DNA of 64,000 nucleotides from contig NW_025954989.1 in NCBI RefSeq assembly GCF_022376445.1, positions 124,001-188,000 on the forward strand, written 5' to 3'. Source of the stretch: Fomitopsis serialis. Taxonomy: Eukaryota > Basidiomycota > Agaricomycetes > Polyporales > Fomitopsidaceae. The notes under the pieces are model-generated. The model was not told where the DNA came from. It saw nothing but the letters and a program-made list of their open reading frames with translations, and ran no database searches. This document shows, piece by piece, positions 34,429 through 47,099 of this stretch (positions are counted from its first letter, which is position 1; each line of letters starts with the position of its first letter). The position numbers were made by a program, and so were the translations under genes.

Positions 34429-37400
34429 CTACATAAAGTCTATTGCTCGTTTCCGAGCCCTCGGTGCTTTGTTGACCTCTAGCGAGGGCGGATGCATCTC
34501 GACATCTAGTGGTGACTTCGAGGGCGAAGGCGATATGGCTGCCGCAGGTATCTTCTTCAGGACCTCGGGTGGAGGCGCTTCCACCCACATACTGTCGTCT
34601 TCGTCTTCGTCTTTATGCTCCTTTCGTTTCTTTTTCTTCCGCTCCCCGTCCTTCGTCCTGTCCTTGGTTTTCGGTCGACTCGAGGGAGGCGCTCCGAGGT
34701 CAGCAGCGCCCAAGCCATCCTCGTCGACGTCGAAGGTCAGAAGAGCAGCTTTTGGTTTCTTCTTCTTATCCTTCTTGTCCTTATCCTTTGTCTTCTCCTT
34801 CTTCGACTCTCGGTCACCACGGGGGACAAAGGTTGGTTTGAAGGTTGCCAAATCAATCTTCTCTGCCACGCGGGCCCAGTAGTGCCATTGTCCTTGGGCT
34901 GATAACTAGGAGTAGCGGACTCTGCGAGAGCGAGGTGCGACGGAACCTCTTCTGTCTTTACCCCAGCCGTGTTCGCGGCTGTAGATACGGCGCCACTCGA
35001 CTCGCGTTGCACCTCCTCGTCCTCAGCGTCTTCTTCGTCACTATCCTCATCGTCGCTGGCGAAGATCGCTTTGAAGATGTCCATGGCTGGCCGCTCATAA
35101 GTGAGCGTGTCTCTGCCCTGATCCTCGTCCTCCCCGAGGCCCACATTCGCCATATCACGAGGCCCGTTCCTCCGCCCGCCCGCCGCCGCCTCAGAGCCAT
35201 CCGTGATCGCCCCGGCGCTGACGAACTTGGACCCCGGCGCAGCACCCGCAAACGCTTGCGCCATCTCCGCATCCGCGTTCTTCGCCGCGGCGGTGGGCAT
35301 CGCAAGGTCCGCGGTCGCCGCACCAGCCTCCGCCGTCATGTCCACCTCTGGGTCCTTCACGCCGAACCGCTTGCAGAGCAGTCGCGCCGGCTGCCATGGG
35401 TTGACTTCGCGCGTCAGCGGGCCATACATGCCCATCCGCACCGCGCCCATCCGCGGATCTTCGTCCTCCTTATTCTCCTGCTCTTCGTCTGCACTTGGTT
35501 CGGCAGCTGGTACGGGTTGATGCAGGCCCTCCACAATCTGCGGCCCGGTCTCGACAATTACTGCACTCCGGAAGCGCCCAGCCATCGCGGCTGAAAGCGG
35601 CTTGAACACCGTCGCTGACTTTGCATAATCCCCGAGCTCCTTGTTGAACTCCTCGGCGCTCTGTCCAGGCATGGGACCGACGCCTATACCGGAGGGACCA
35701 CCTACGCTTTCCCGATTCGCCTGATAGTTGAGGAAGGCAGTGTACCGCGACTGCTTGACGGGGTCCGCAGTGAAGGGTTGAAATCCAGACAAAGCGGCCT
35801 TGGCGATCGAGGGATGTAGTGTAGGGACCTCAATCTGACCGGGCACATGAGGTGGAGGGGGTGGCGGGGCAGCAATGGAAGGAGTGGCCGGAGCGGTGAG
35901 AGCAGCGTTCTTGATATTTTGTAGACGCTCGCGATCTTTCTGCGACATGTAATCGAAAACGGAGCGTGCTTGCGACGGCAGCGGTGTCTCGCCCAGCATA
36001 GATCCTCGCTAGGGGTTTGAATCCATTAGAAGTGAAGCCCACCTCAGAGACACAGTAGCGTACCTGATCTGCAGACATGAAGCTATCCTTCCATTCCGCG
36101 TGAGTCTTGGGTGTAACCTTGCCGGGAGGAATCTGGCCGGCCTTCGTTTGCTCCGCGTTTTCCTTTTCTTTCTCCTGGTCCCACACGCGTCGAGGGTTGG
36201 GTGTCCATCCTGGCGGAACATCCGGTAGGGGGAACCTACAAAATATATCATCTTTAGATGGGAATAACCACATTCATGTAGACAGCTTACCAGCGGTCCT
36301 CAGCCACAGGCCTATCCGAAAGCACGAATCCTTTCACGACTGCGCGGCCGTCGTTGAATGTTTGCGTTGCGGAGGTGGATGCGACTCTCTTGCCAGAGGA
36401 CATCAGCTTTCTGAAGATAGCTTGAGTCACTGTACTCACAGATGCCTGGCTTCGAGCGCCGCGTCTCGAGCTGGAGGGACCCATCGTTATTCGCGTGTCT
36501 TCATCGTCCACAGCGTCATACGCCATCCTTGATCGTCCACTCCTGCCCGTGCCCATGCTGCTATCGTACACGTCCAGGTCGTCTTCGTCCGCGTCGTTCA
36601 GTGCTCCTAGGCCGAAGCCAGCTGCTAATTGAGGACCCTCCCTCGCATTCCGCCCGACAGCTTCCTCTAGGCTCATGCCTGGAGTATAGCCGAGCCCGTG
36701 AAAGTTGTCTTTTCGGGGGGCAATCAGAACAGGTGCATCTCTCCGTGGGTACATATGCTTCTTAGCCTCCTCGTCCTCATCCTGTTCACTCGGTGCAAGG
36801 GGCCCCAGCTGCGCGCGCCGCTGAGCGTAGGCTAATCGCGGACCGACACCCTGTCCGAGACGCCAGCCCATCTTCTTGAGAATCCGTGCACCAACGGAGT
36901 CCTTCGGCGCAGGGGCGAGCGAGGCCTCTAGGGTAGCAGTAATGTCGCTAACACACCTTTATCAGCCAAACTTCTCACACAAGAGCATCACAGCAACGCA
37001 CTCCTTCTCCTCTTCCTCCGCGCTCGCCTTTTGCTTCAGCTCCCTCTCCGTCCCGCCGAAGTCCATCTCCTCATGCTCGTCCACCAGCTTCCTGCCGTCC
37101 TGCAGCTCCGCGAGGTCCTCCTCGTCCATGAAGTCCTCGGGGCGCGCCGCCTTCGCCTTCGCACGCTCCGTGCGCGAGGACACAAACGTCGACGGCGCCC
37201 ATCCTTCTTTCGAGCCGACCGAGTTGAAGTAGCCCGCGGAGAACCCGCCGGTGAAGGCGCCGTGCAGCCGCCGCCGACCCTTCTCATCGCGCACCTCCTG
37301 CTTCCAGAGAGGGACGAACTCGCCCGTGTCCTTGCTCTTCTCAAGCGGAGGCAGCGGTGTGCCGATCTGCGGTTGCGCGTCAGCGAGTGTGGCGGCGAAC

Positions 37401-37503
37401 GGGACATTGAGAGCGTGCGTACCAGGCAGAAAGATTCGTTCGCCTTGGAGCTGGAGGGATCCACCCCGAGGTCGTTGAGTTTCCGTTTGAGCCTGCTGGT
37501 CAT
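34429..37503 (-). CDS. G-patch spliceosome protein (GPATCH1 family)
   Basis: Nuclear pre-mRNA splicing factor with a G-patch that activates DEAH helicases. The N-terminal domain is clear: [65 protein letters not shown]. The G-patch is [20 protein letters not shown]. Downstream are FHGLGYTPG, the [14 protein letters not shown] block, [19 protein letters not shown] and [25 protein letters not shown], followed by an acidic stretch and a lysine-rich tail. Exons join well except just before the G-patch exon (donor uncertain near 37005), and at about 34875, where one C is missing between GTTG and [18 protein letters not shown]. The upstream ATG at 37608 in the same frame is less likely than 37503. 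Convergent with MAK11. Confidence 0.92.
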
Positions 37504-37677
37504 GTTTGCGAATAGACTCCTTGAGAGCAAGTAGTAGGCGCAGTTCGGGTCAGACTGAGAAGATCTCCTCGCAGCCTCCCACAGCGGCTCGATGGGCTCA
37601 CGAAGCAAGTGACGCAGGTCAGTAGAGCATATGTATCCACGTGATCAATCGAGATTGCGTCGACGACTCGATCGACG

Positions 37678-39345
37678 ATGTCTCCTCAGACCGCGTTCGA
37701 TGCAGATTTCCGGTCTATGGCTATTCTCCCTCGGATTCACAACCCATACCACCATGAATTGCTCCCTTCAGAGATCTGGATGTACATCATTGATCATTGC
37801 ACCAAGGCCTCCCAGCGGCCTGCTTGTCTCTCTCCAGGACTTTCCACAGCCGCACCATCCCTGCCTTGTTCCGCGAGATCATAGTCTGCTTCAGTGCTTG
37901 GGAAAGCTGGCTGTCCGGGATGTCGGACGACGAGCTTGACGAAACGCGTTCGTCGAGGGCGTTCGCGTTCTGCGCCGTATCACCCTCGATGCTTCGTTTG
38001 CCAGCGTGGTGAGGGTCCTCGAGATAGAGGCTTACATGCAGAATGGGTCCGGAGGGGTGTTCGAGAATTGTCAGTATGGGGTGTCCGGAGTGACGGCGAT
38101 AGACTGAACGTACAATTCCAGGCTGCTTGATTGAAGCCATCCAATGCCTGCCCAACCTCGAACGCTTCTTATGGATGGGATGCAGTCCGTTACCGTCCCT
38201 CGGAGTAGTGGATGCTCTTGCTGCGTCGTGTCCGAGGCTACGAGGCCTCATGCTGCCGTAAGTAGTGATGTTGGCTGACAGCACGTCTGTGCATTCATAT
38301 CACCAAATTCTAGGATCTTCGCGTTCGCCAAACTTCCGTTCCACAAGTTAAAAAGCGTCCGCTCGATGACTTTCATTGGACAATCGAAGAAATATCCGAC
38401 CCACTCCTGGACGACTACCTGGATGTCCATGTCAATATCGATGAAGAGACATTTCCAGACTTACGCGAACTGTATTTCTTCTTCCCAACACCAGCTAGCG
38501 TCAGCTCGCTCGGAAGCCTTTTACAGCAGATCACGCATCTCAGTCTGCTGTTCCTCCGTGATCTTGGCCATCTCGAGGTTGTCCTGCAGAACCTGCCTCA
38601 CGTCCAGTCACTCACACTACAGGCCTCGCGAGATACCCAAGAAGCGCAGCTCTTCGCCGCATTCAAGCATGGTCCCTTCAACTTCCCGCGCCTGACTCAG
38701 CTCGCGATCGTCGGCGAGGAGAGAGAGGTCGCTCTCCCGCTGCCCGCAACGAGGGTCTCTCTGCTTGCGCAGCTTGTCCGCGGCATGCCGACCCTCCGAT
38801 GTTTGACTGCTCGATTTGCATCGCATCGACCGACCTGGAGTTGCTCTCCCCGGCTCTGAAACAACTCCGGGTACTAGGTCTGCACGTTGCCCCGGGCGAT
38901 CCAACTGGGGGTTCTTTCAGTGGCGCCGTTCGCCATATCCCGGCAGAGCTCGATGCGCTGGCCTTGTTTGTGTCGAGCGGTACCATTAACCACGAGCGCG
39001 AGTGGGCTGAACTGGTACGTCGCCCGGCCTCTTCACTGGCACGTCTACATAGGCGTTCATCATTGCTCACGTCGCTGTCAGTGGATGAGATGTCAGCGTC
39101 TGAGATTCTTCTACTTTCGCGCGTGCGACGATGTTGCAGGCGATGCAGAGGTCACTTTGAAGCGCTTCGCGGAGGCGGGCAAGTCCCTGCGGCTCGTCGG
39201 GCTGCAGAGTGCAGTCCACAACGTGGAGCGCGACTCGGAGGATGGGAGCGTGAGGCTGTCCAAGAAATGGTCCGAACGGAAAGTCGAGTACAGGGGAGTC
39301 GGTGACTTTGACTGTCCGGAGTGGGATTGGTTGACACTGGGTTGA
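37678..39345 (+). CDS. F-box/LRR-like protein, frame broken
   Basis: Probable adaptor of an SCF ubiquitin ligase. The start shows an F-box-like LPSEIWMYIIDHC, followed in a second frame by SRTFHSRTIPALFREI, as in basidiomycete F-box proteins. Next come leucine-rich stretches: AIQCLPNLERFLWMGC, FPDLRELYFFFP, GHLEVVLQNLPHVQSLTL, FNFPRLTQLAIVGEE and ALKQLRVLGLHVAP. The last exon ends GDFDCPEWDWLTLG. Frame losses are needed near 37838 and 38797, and the 38261-38315 intron does not keep phase, so at least two or three single bases are missing. This may be a pseudogene or consensus error. Substrate unknown. Confidence 0.7.
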
Positions 39346-39520
39346 CGGGGGAAAAGTATTTTGACTTCTCAGTTCTGAATTCAGTGGCTTTAGACGTATC
39401 TTCCAATGCTCCGATCTCGACTTCCGAGTGTATGCCCTCGATAAAAGCACACGCCTCCATGATTGTCTCGGTAGTTCGTCGTCGTCTTCATTCAGTACAC
39501 TAATAGCGGACAGTAAGTAT
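39346..39520. other. Short convergent spacer
   Basis: Between the F-box protein stop and the uncertain 3' end of the permease gene. Nothing recognised. Confidence 0.4.
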
Positions 39521-42115
39521 CTACAGCGAGGTATCATATATAGCGCGCAGGACACCGTGTACACAACCCCCAAGGCGCGTGCGCACGCCGCAGCGCACAG
39601 GTTGGATAATTATATATATAAGGGCGGGTGACTGTAATATGACAGCGTAACTGAGCATGAGCCAGGGTGCGTACACGTGAGTATGCGAGGTGCGGAATGC
39701 GGGTGGTAATGAGGGTTGGGGGTCGGCCAAGAAGGGGTGCTCAGAAGATGGGGCGCCGATCTTGCCGAAGAACGTCGTAGCTGGTACCTCGGGGATTTCT
39801 GTCTCCTCGAGGGTCGGGATAGCCTGTCACGCGAAAAAACGACACCGTCAGCTCCCCACTGCATCACAGCACCAAGCCCAACCAGCCGACGTACGGTGAC
39901 AAAGTCCATCTCGTCCGGGCGCCACGCTCTTGTGCGCTTGAACACCTTCCAGAACACGAACAGCACGACGAAGATCGGGATGTTGATGTACGCGGTGATG
40001 AAGGAGTCCGTGTTCCAGACCCAGAAGACGGCGTACCCGTTGATGAGGATGAAGAACGCGAGCCAGCAGATCGCCCACCACGCGAGGTACGGCTGCAGGC
40101 CGCTGTAGTAGCTGAACTTCGTCCGGTCGATGCCCTGCACCTTGAGGCCCTTGTAGAACCGCAGGTACGTCACGCATATCGCGCCCCAGGAGAAGAACCC
40201 GGCCGTCGTCGACAGGTTGACGAACCAGCTGCGCGCGTTTCGTCAGCGCACCGTCCTCACGACCAGAGACAAGCATGGATCACTCACTTGAACACCGTCT
40301 CAGCGCCGCTGGAGACGTTCATGAAGCTGAGCCACGCAAAGGCACCAGACACGAGAATAGCAGCGATGGGAAGGCCGTTCTTCGTGCAGTACCCCAGGAT
40401 CCTCGGCGCCTGCCCCCGGATTGCAAGACCATACAAAATACGACTCGCCGAGAACAAGAACGAGTTACCGGCGGAGAACGCGGACGTGAAGACACACGCA
40501 TTGATGAACGCAGGAAGGACCTTGATGCCCGCACGCGTGAACGCAATGACATACGGCGACTCCGCGGCGGTGCCTGAGGACTGGAGGAGGTCGGGGTCGT
40601 TGTACGGGACGAGCATACCCGTGATGAGGATCCCGAGGATGTAGAAGACGAGGATACGCCAGAACACGCGGCGCACGGCCTTGGCGATGTTGCGCCGGGG
40701 TGATTGGGTCTCGGATGCGGCGATGGCGACGAGCTCCATGCCCTGGAACGAGAACGCAGCCTGGACGATGACAGAGATGAGCGCAAGGAGCCGGTCGAAG
40801 CCGATATTCCCTGGCACAAGGTTGCCCTCGCGACGGGACCCGGGTTGTCCCAGTACTGCCGGTACACGTCAGTCAGCCCGTCGCGCGTGTAGCTGGCGTA
40901 CTGGACTTACGCGGAAGCCAACACGGTCATGGGACGGTCCTCCACCGAGGTCAACGACAAGACCCGTGATGATCAACAACGTTATCAAGAAAACTGGCAG
41001 AAACAACGGATCAGTATTGATGAAAGCGCTGCTAGATGAGCGATTCCGACGGACTCTTATGATAGAAAAGCAGAATTCTGCTTCACCGAACCACCGGACG
41101 CCGAAAATGTTAATCGCGCACACACCGACGGTGATTGCTGCGGTGTAGGCAGCGGCGTGACCGGTCTATGGGAGACGAGCTTAGCACAGCCGCAAGGAAC
41201 CGGGGATGGAAGGCCTACGTCGGCGTCCCAGAAGGTGAGCAAAACGACCGCAGCGCTAATTTCGACGGGCGTGGAAATAGCGCTGGTGTAGAAGTAATTC
41301 CATCTGTGAAGGACCAGATCACCGTCAGTCAATTGAATTGCGTTTCATCATGTCCAACAGCTGCCAGAGCCATTTGCGACGTGAATCCACGGTCCACGGA
41401 GCGCACAGAGCCAGCAGCACACGCAAAACCTGCTGGTGGCAGCGGCGTCGACGAGTTGGCGATATTTCTTCTTAGCATGTGTCCGCATATCACGAAGTGC
41501 GGCTGAACATGGCGACGTTCGCAGCATGTCGGGGACAGCGGCGCAACACCGCAAGTGCCCTGTTTTCAGTGGAACGAGGCAGTCTGGCATAAGGGCGTCC
41601 AAGAGTGGCCCATGTGCGTGGGCATGGCAGCTGTCAAACCGGTATCATCATGGGACTCACCCAAGCGCGAAGCCAAGAGCGGGGTCGGCCCAGCGTGAAG
41701 CGTAGTGGGGGAACGAGCCGGAGATGGGTGCGAACGCGGTCATCTCACCGAGCGAGCAGAGGGTCGCGTAGCCAACGGTACCGACGAGCGCGTAGCCGAT
41801 GAGGGCACCTAATGGTCCGCCCTCACGCAGGGCAGCACCCGACCCGAGGAAAAGACCCGTCCCAGTGTACCAGCGATCTGCAGAACATGAGGAAAGGTCG
41901 TGTGCGGCAGCAAAGACGTGGATGCGTACAGCGATCATCTGGACATGGCGCTGCTTGAGCTTGCGCTGGACCTGGTCGAGGTCAGCGGGGTCGAATTGAT
42001 ACGCCCTGTCGTCCTGGACGGCGAGCTCCTGGGTGCCCTTCTCGAGGGAGGAGCCCTCTGTCTTTTCGTCGCCAGTCTTGCCGACATACTGGTCGTGGTA
42101 GTCGTTTTGGTCCAT
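39521..42115 (-). CDS. Amino-acid permease (APC superfamily, fungal YAT type)
   Basis: Plasma-membrane proton/amino-acid symporter. The acidic cytosolic N-terminus (MDQNDYHDQYVGK) leads to QRHVQMIA and the first helix IAGTLGTGLFLGSGAAL, with the family's GTGLFLGSG motif. Other landmarks: GYALVGTVGYATLCSLGEM, a WNYFYTSAISTPVEISAAVV exon, FSFQGMELVAIAASE followed by RRNIAKAVRRVFWRI, SAFSAGNSFLFSASRILYGL, and the tail exon NWFVNLSTTAGFFSWGAICV. One intron (about 41657-41333) is unusually long at some 325 bp. Bases are missing near 41861 (TL|GTG) and 40825 (GNLVPG), both in G/C runs. The C-terminus is uncertain: homologues stop soon after a motif like IPTLEETEIPEVP, whereas here the frame continues to 39521, so a further lost base near 39740 is likely. 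Confidence 0.9.
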
Positions 42116-44667
42116 GGTGCGGACGGCGGCGGGTCGTCAATGCGGCGTGAGGAAGAAAGAAGCAGAATGGCGGGTCGGGCGAGTGCTTCCCACATATAAG
42201 TAAATTCTCGCGCGGGGAGCGAGTCCTGTCATATGGGCGTTCGAGCATAGTGGGCGATAAGCGGCCTACCCGACGCCACAGATAGCCCTCCCTCGCACAT
42301 TTGATTGGCGACTCCCTCCCTGCGACACGGCTGTGCCCGCCCTGCCTGTCGCTCGGTTCTCGTCCAGTCTCAACCAAAAATCCTGGAATTGTGCTCTCCT
42401 CCGAGCCACATAGGCCGAACTACCGGGGCAAATTGCGGGCGCTCGGGACACGGCAGAAAAACTCAGCGGGCCTCAGCGGGCCCCAGCGGGCCAACGAGAT
42501 CTCAACTCAAATTGATCTCACCAGGCACCGCAAGATCGCTTCCGATCGCTCCTCGCGTGGTCGTCTTAGTTTACGCCCCTCCCGCGACACTGATCACAGC
42601 TCGGCCCACTCGCGCGACCATCACCCTCGCGCATAGCACTCTCGCGAGTAACGTCGGTATACGCCAGGAAGTCCCCTCACAAGCCACGGACCATATCGAA
42701 TACTCGGGACTTTGCCACATGCTCAGCCTGTCACAGTATGACGCTAGTGTCCCACTTGCCCCAGGCAGGACCAGAATGGCTCGGAGACTCGTCCCTATCT
42801 AAGCGCCGCACCGTCCTACTTCCGAGTCCGTCTTTCTTGAGGTGGCCAGGAATCTGGCACCCTGCACGGGGCCATCACTTGGCGAAGATGAACTGCGCTG
42901 TCCTGGACAGTTCAGGGCCCCATCCAACGTCTCGTGCTATGTTGTCTTGCAAGGATGTCGCGGTGATAGTTTGCTGTGTATCAGGTTCGAGCAGCCGCTG
43001 AAAGGACGTTGATAGCTCCATATTCCAAGGAACGCACGCGCTCGCAGCTTCCATGACGAGGAGTGTCGGGCGCAGTGGTGCCGAACAGCACCCGTGCGCC
43101 ACTACCATGGTGGCCAGGGCGGTACGGTACTGTAGCCATCACGGCTCAATGAGCAGGGAAGCCGGGATCGTCGTTCTCGATACAGCCTCCGGCCTGGGCA
43201 GGACACGCCTGTCGTACGAACAACGCTACCCTTGTACTCTCAGAGGACATGTACAGCTACACCACCCCGGTTCATCAACGTTGACGCTGTCACGGTGATG
43301 TGATCTCCCTCAGAGACGCGCCGACGCGCACGCAGTCACGGTATAGCCCGCCGTGGGCCCACCTCACCTCCTCGACGTGGCCGGCCACGCTGTGCCCGGC
43401 GACGTCGAGCGCGGCGCACACGACCACTGCGGGAGCGCCCCAGGCGCGCGCGCATTGATCCGGCATGATCGATCTGCACAACCGCATCTGCGATCTTGAC
43501 CGCCGGCGGGCATCGCGAGGCGGCTGTGCTGACTCTTCTGCTCAAGTCAGAGAGGGCACCCGACGCGGCTGCAATAATTGCCCAACGCACATATATCGCA
43601 TCACTGGCAATATCTCAGCGAGGTCGTTCAGCAGGTGCTTCGGCGAGCCTCGCTCGCCTGCATTGTTTCTATCGATGGTGGAGGTACGTGCTCAGGCTGT
43701 TGTCGCGCTTTGCAGAGAGCAGAACTTCTGCGTCGTCGTGGCGAGGACCACCGTGGAACCTAGGAGAGAAGCAGAAGAGAGGCGAGATCCACGGAAGGTA
43801 GCCTAGACGGTGGTCATCCTGGCATCCACTACAGTGTCACCGGAGCTTGATACCACCAGTGCAGGCCCAGGCCACTTGCTAGTAGGCATCCAGGTCCGGG
43901 CGTATTCTCCTGGATCCGGACGTCCCTACTTACAAGCTGGCGGCAAGTGGGACGCCGAAATCCACACATGCCGCGCTCGAAGTCAAACCGATGGCATGTA
44001 GGCTTACTGGCAGAGCAACTTCAAATTCGAAATCTCGACGCCAGACCGGCGACACTGGTTGGTCAAGACTGCGGTCGTTTGCATTGAGACATGTGAGCCA
44101 TCGAGAGGGAAGCACAACAGCTACTACACGATTGGGATAGCGCAGCACATATCTGACACCCATGCCTGCGGTGGCCTGCCACACCGCAACCGCGCAGCCC
44201 TCTGGTCGAGATATGTACGTACGTATCTGTTGTCCACCAAGAAACGCCCACTCACGCAGTCAGGGTCGGGTTGCAGGGTATGTCTCAGACGTCGTTCGCT
44301 CAGCAACACCAGCTCTTAGTCCCTCAGATGTGGTTTTTTGTTGCAAGCAGCCCTTGCACTCCTTTGCGATCCGTCGGGCATGAGTTCGCCGAGCAGATCA
44401 CCTACCCGGATTCATCTGAGTTCGATGGCATCGCAGGGCGTGTCTCAGGGCACGTTCACTCCTCGAACAACACATACCCTGAATGCATCGAGACGGTGAG
44501 ATCACCAGATGCTGTCCTCAGCTCCTGATGCACTCATGTATTCGCTCCGATCAACAGTTCGCGTTCCGGGTCCTATTCAACGAAAGTGCTACAATACAAC
44601 ACCAAGAATGCCAACGAAGATTCACCGCCTTACCCTACAGTTTCTCACTCGGAGGTCGCCACTTTCA
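42116..44667. other. 2.5 kb without a recognisable gene
   Basis: Promoter region of the permease (minus) and 3' flank of the monooxygenase (minus). A triplicated 10 bp motif lies at 42462-42491. The part around 43325-43470 is very GC-rich and open on the minus strand (reading VVVCAALDVAGHSVAGHVEE), but I recognise no family and find no exon partners. Confidence 0.45.
42462..42491 (+). repeat. Three tandem copies of a 10 bp motif
   Basis: ctcagcgggc occurs three times with one change, about 350 bp upstream of the permease start. It may be a regulatory array or simple slippage. GC-rich. Confidence 0.5.
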
Positions 44668-47099
44668 CTACGGATCCTTCAGACCCAGCTCCTCGGCCAA
44701 GATCTGGAGCGCCTAAGCCCACAGCTATGTGAGCCACGACTCCATGTCCCAGTCACCGGACACTCACCAGGTACTTGCTCAGGTACCGTGGGTGCCCGAA
44801 CATGCCCATCGCGACCCACAGGCCGCGCTGTCCCGTCGGGCGGTACGCGTTCTTGTGCTCACCCTCCTCGTCCAGGCCCCACACCTGTGTGCCGATCGTA
44901 TCGGTGATGGACTCACCGAAGAGCGACGTGATCGTCTCGATCGTGGGGCGGCGGCCCGTCCTACATGCGAAGGGCCAGGTCAGCAGCGGCACAGTGGCGA
45001 GGGCTGGGCGACGCACGCAAGGACTATCACATCCGCGGGAATGCGTGTGCCGTCGTTGGTCACGATGGAGTCGTTCTCGAGGTTATTGATCTCGCCGCGC
45101 TTCACCTAGAATCCAATCCAGGGGCGCGCGATCTTGAGCGAGACATGTTTTCGAAGCACAGGTCGGCCCAGACGCACCTTGACCTTGCCATCGATTATGA
45201 GCTGTCCGCATCCCACGTCCAGAACTGCCCTCCGTCAGCGCATCGCTCATACATGAGAAGCGCAAGCGGGGGGACTCACGCGCTCCCGACCCCATCCTCT
45301 TCATGACGAACCCGACCACGCCCAGCTCCTCGCCGTCCTCGTCGGGCGTCCAAGTGAGCCGGAACCCCGCCTTCTCCAAGCCCTCGAGCAGCTCCCTGTC
45401 CATTTCCTTCTGCTTCTGCACGCCCACGGCGGCTACGAGCCGGAACGTGAAGTGGACGGGCATGTGCTGCGCGTTGAAGTCTGCGTCCTCGATGTCAAGC
45501 TTCTCGGGATAGGCGACGCTGTGGAGGAGCGTGTCGGACGTTTGCACGGACATGACGCAGGTGGCGCTGCGCTGTAGGATCGTCACCTGCGGGTCGGACA
45601 CAGCGATTCGTCAAAAGGTAATGGTGTGGTCATAACTCGAAACGCACGCTGCTCGCTCCCTTGACATGGAAGTCAAGGCAGATATCGAACGCCGTGTTGC
45701 CCTGAAGAACCGATCAGGCGTTCACGCAAGCTCAGCGTCGACGCATAGATGTGCATGACGCACCGCTCCGACAACGACGACGTCCTTGCCCGCGAACGGC
45801 GCAGCTCCGCGGTGCTCGTCTGCATGATACATCACGCCCCGGAACACATCCGCGCCAGGTACGTGAGGGATGTTCGGCGCGCCGTAGCCGGTGGCCATGA
45901 TGATATGCCTGGGCCGCAGAATCGTCTTTGTGCCAGCGCGATCGACAGTCGCGGTCCAGCGCTGTGTCTCTTCGTCGTATTCGGGTGTAGGGAGGAGCGT
46001 GCTTGACGTCCAGACGACTAGATCTTCGCCCATCGCGAGCTGCTCGAGTTGGTTCGCCACCTTGTCCTTGGACATGTACTTCGGATATGTCCGACTGCAT
46101 CAGAGCATCAGCGCACTGTCGAGGATGACGGGGTTAGACTGACGGCCAAGGGTGATACAGGACTGCGACAATCTTGTCGTGTGAATACATCGTTAGAGCT
46201 AGAGTCATGTAACGTCCTACCCGAACAAGAATGGGCCGGCGAGTGTAGGCGCAGTGATGGGTATCTACCCCATACTATTTGTGAGTGGTCACAGAGGCTC
46301 GTAGACAAGACAACCTACCGCTTTCTCCACACATCGCCGATACGCGCGTCGCTCTCGACAATGAGCGCGCGTACACCCAATCTCATCAGTCGCACGCCGC
46401 ACGACAAGCCCGCAAGACCTCCTCCCACTGGCGAACCTTCAGCTACATACGACAGCTATACGAGTTGGCTCACCGATCAGCACTGTAGGGTCCGCTTCTG
46501 TCGCAGCAGCCCGTCTCGCTTGCACTTCTTCCCATGTCGCATGGTCCGGAAAGATGCCCAGCGGACGCTCGCTCGGTTCTTCATGTCCGATTATGTCTCT
46601 CAAGCTGAGCATGAGGATGAAAGCCTTCCATTCGGACGCGTCTTGGACCAGGTACACGTAGCCCCTTCCCTTGGCCGGTGGATATGCAAGGGCGAAGCGG
46701 AAGGTGGCGCGGACCCCTTCACCGTCCGACGCTAAGGGAAGAGACATGAAGTTCGGTGGTCCCAGGGTGGAAGAGAGCTCGACTTCGATGTCATGGAGTC
46801 CCGCGCGGGAGAGGCGTGTCATGCCTCTGGATTCCTCGGATACATATGAGGCGATCTTGTCCCTGCCAGACAAGGTGCGAAAGTCCCATGATAGACAGAG
46901 TATGTCTGCCCGCAGTGCCGCGTCAGCCGAGTCATAGTATAAGCAATGGGCACTTGAACGGACCTTTGAGCCATCCGTCGGAGGCAAACATGTCGCTGAA
47001 TGCGGCGACGTCTCCGGCTGCAGATGTCTGTCCCAGGCAGCTTAGCCAGCACTTGGCAATGTCTAAAGGTTGCGCGCATTCGTCTGATAGACTACTCAT
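44668..47099 (-). CDS. NTF2-like/flavin-containing monooxygenase fusion
   Basis: FAD- and NADPH-dependent oxygenase of the YUCCA/CzcO-like group, about 600 residues. The first 150 residues form an NTF2/SnoaL-like domain (AGDVAAFSDMFASDGWLKD, LSWDFRTLSGRDKIASYV, KAFILMLSL). Then comes the FAD dinucleotide site VGGGLAGL, built across an intron (ATC G|TG GGA), with RLGVRALIVESDARIGDVW, next KVANQLEQLAMGEDLVVWTS, MATGYGAPNIP, and a second nucleotide site VVVVGAGNTAFDICLD for NADPH. The C-terminal part carries TGRRPTIETI and PTGQRGLWVAMGMFGHPRYL. The final exon 44712-44668 (ALQILAEELGLKDP) was chosen because homologues end that way. All splice joins I checked keep frame. Substrate unknown; small lipophilic metabolites are typical. 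Confidence 0.9.

Noticed and set aside
34845..35594. Plus-strand open frame of 249 codons
   Set aside because: Antisense shadow of the GPATCH1-type gene, whose motifs are on the minus strand.
41348..41602. Extra permease exon or small gene in the long intron
   Set aside because: The family sequence joins FALG directly to WNYFY, so the stretch is intronic.
43290..43590. GC-rich minus-strand frames as a gene
   Set aside because: Looks coding-like in composition, but no domain, start context or exon partner could be found.
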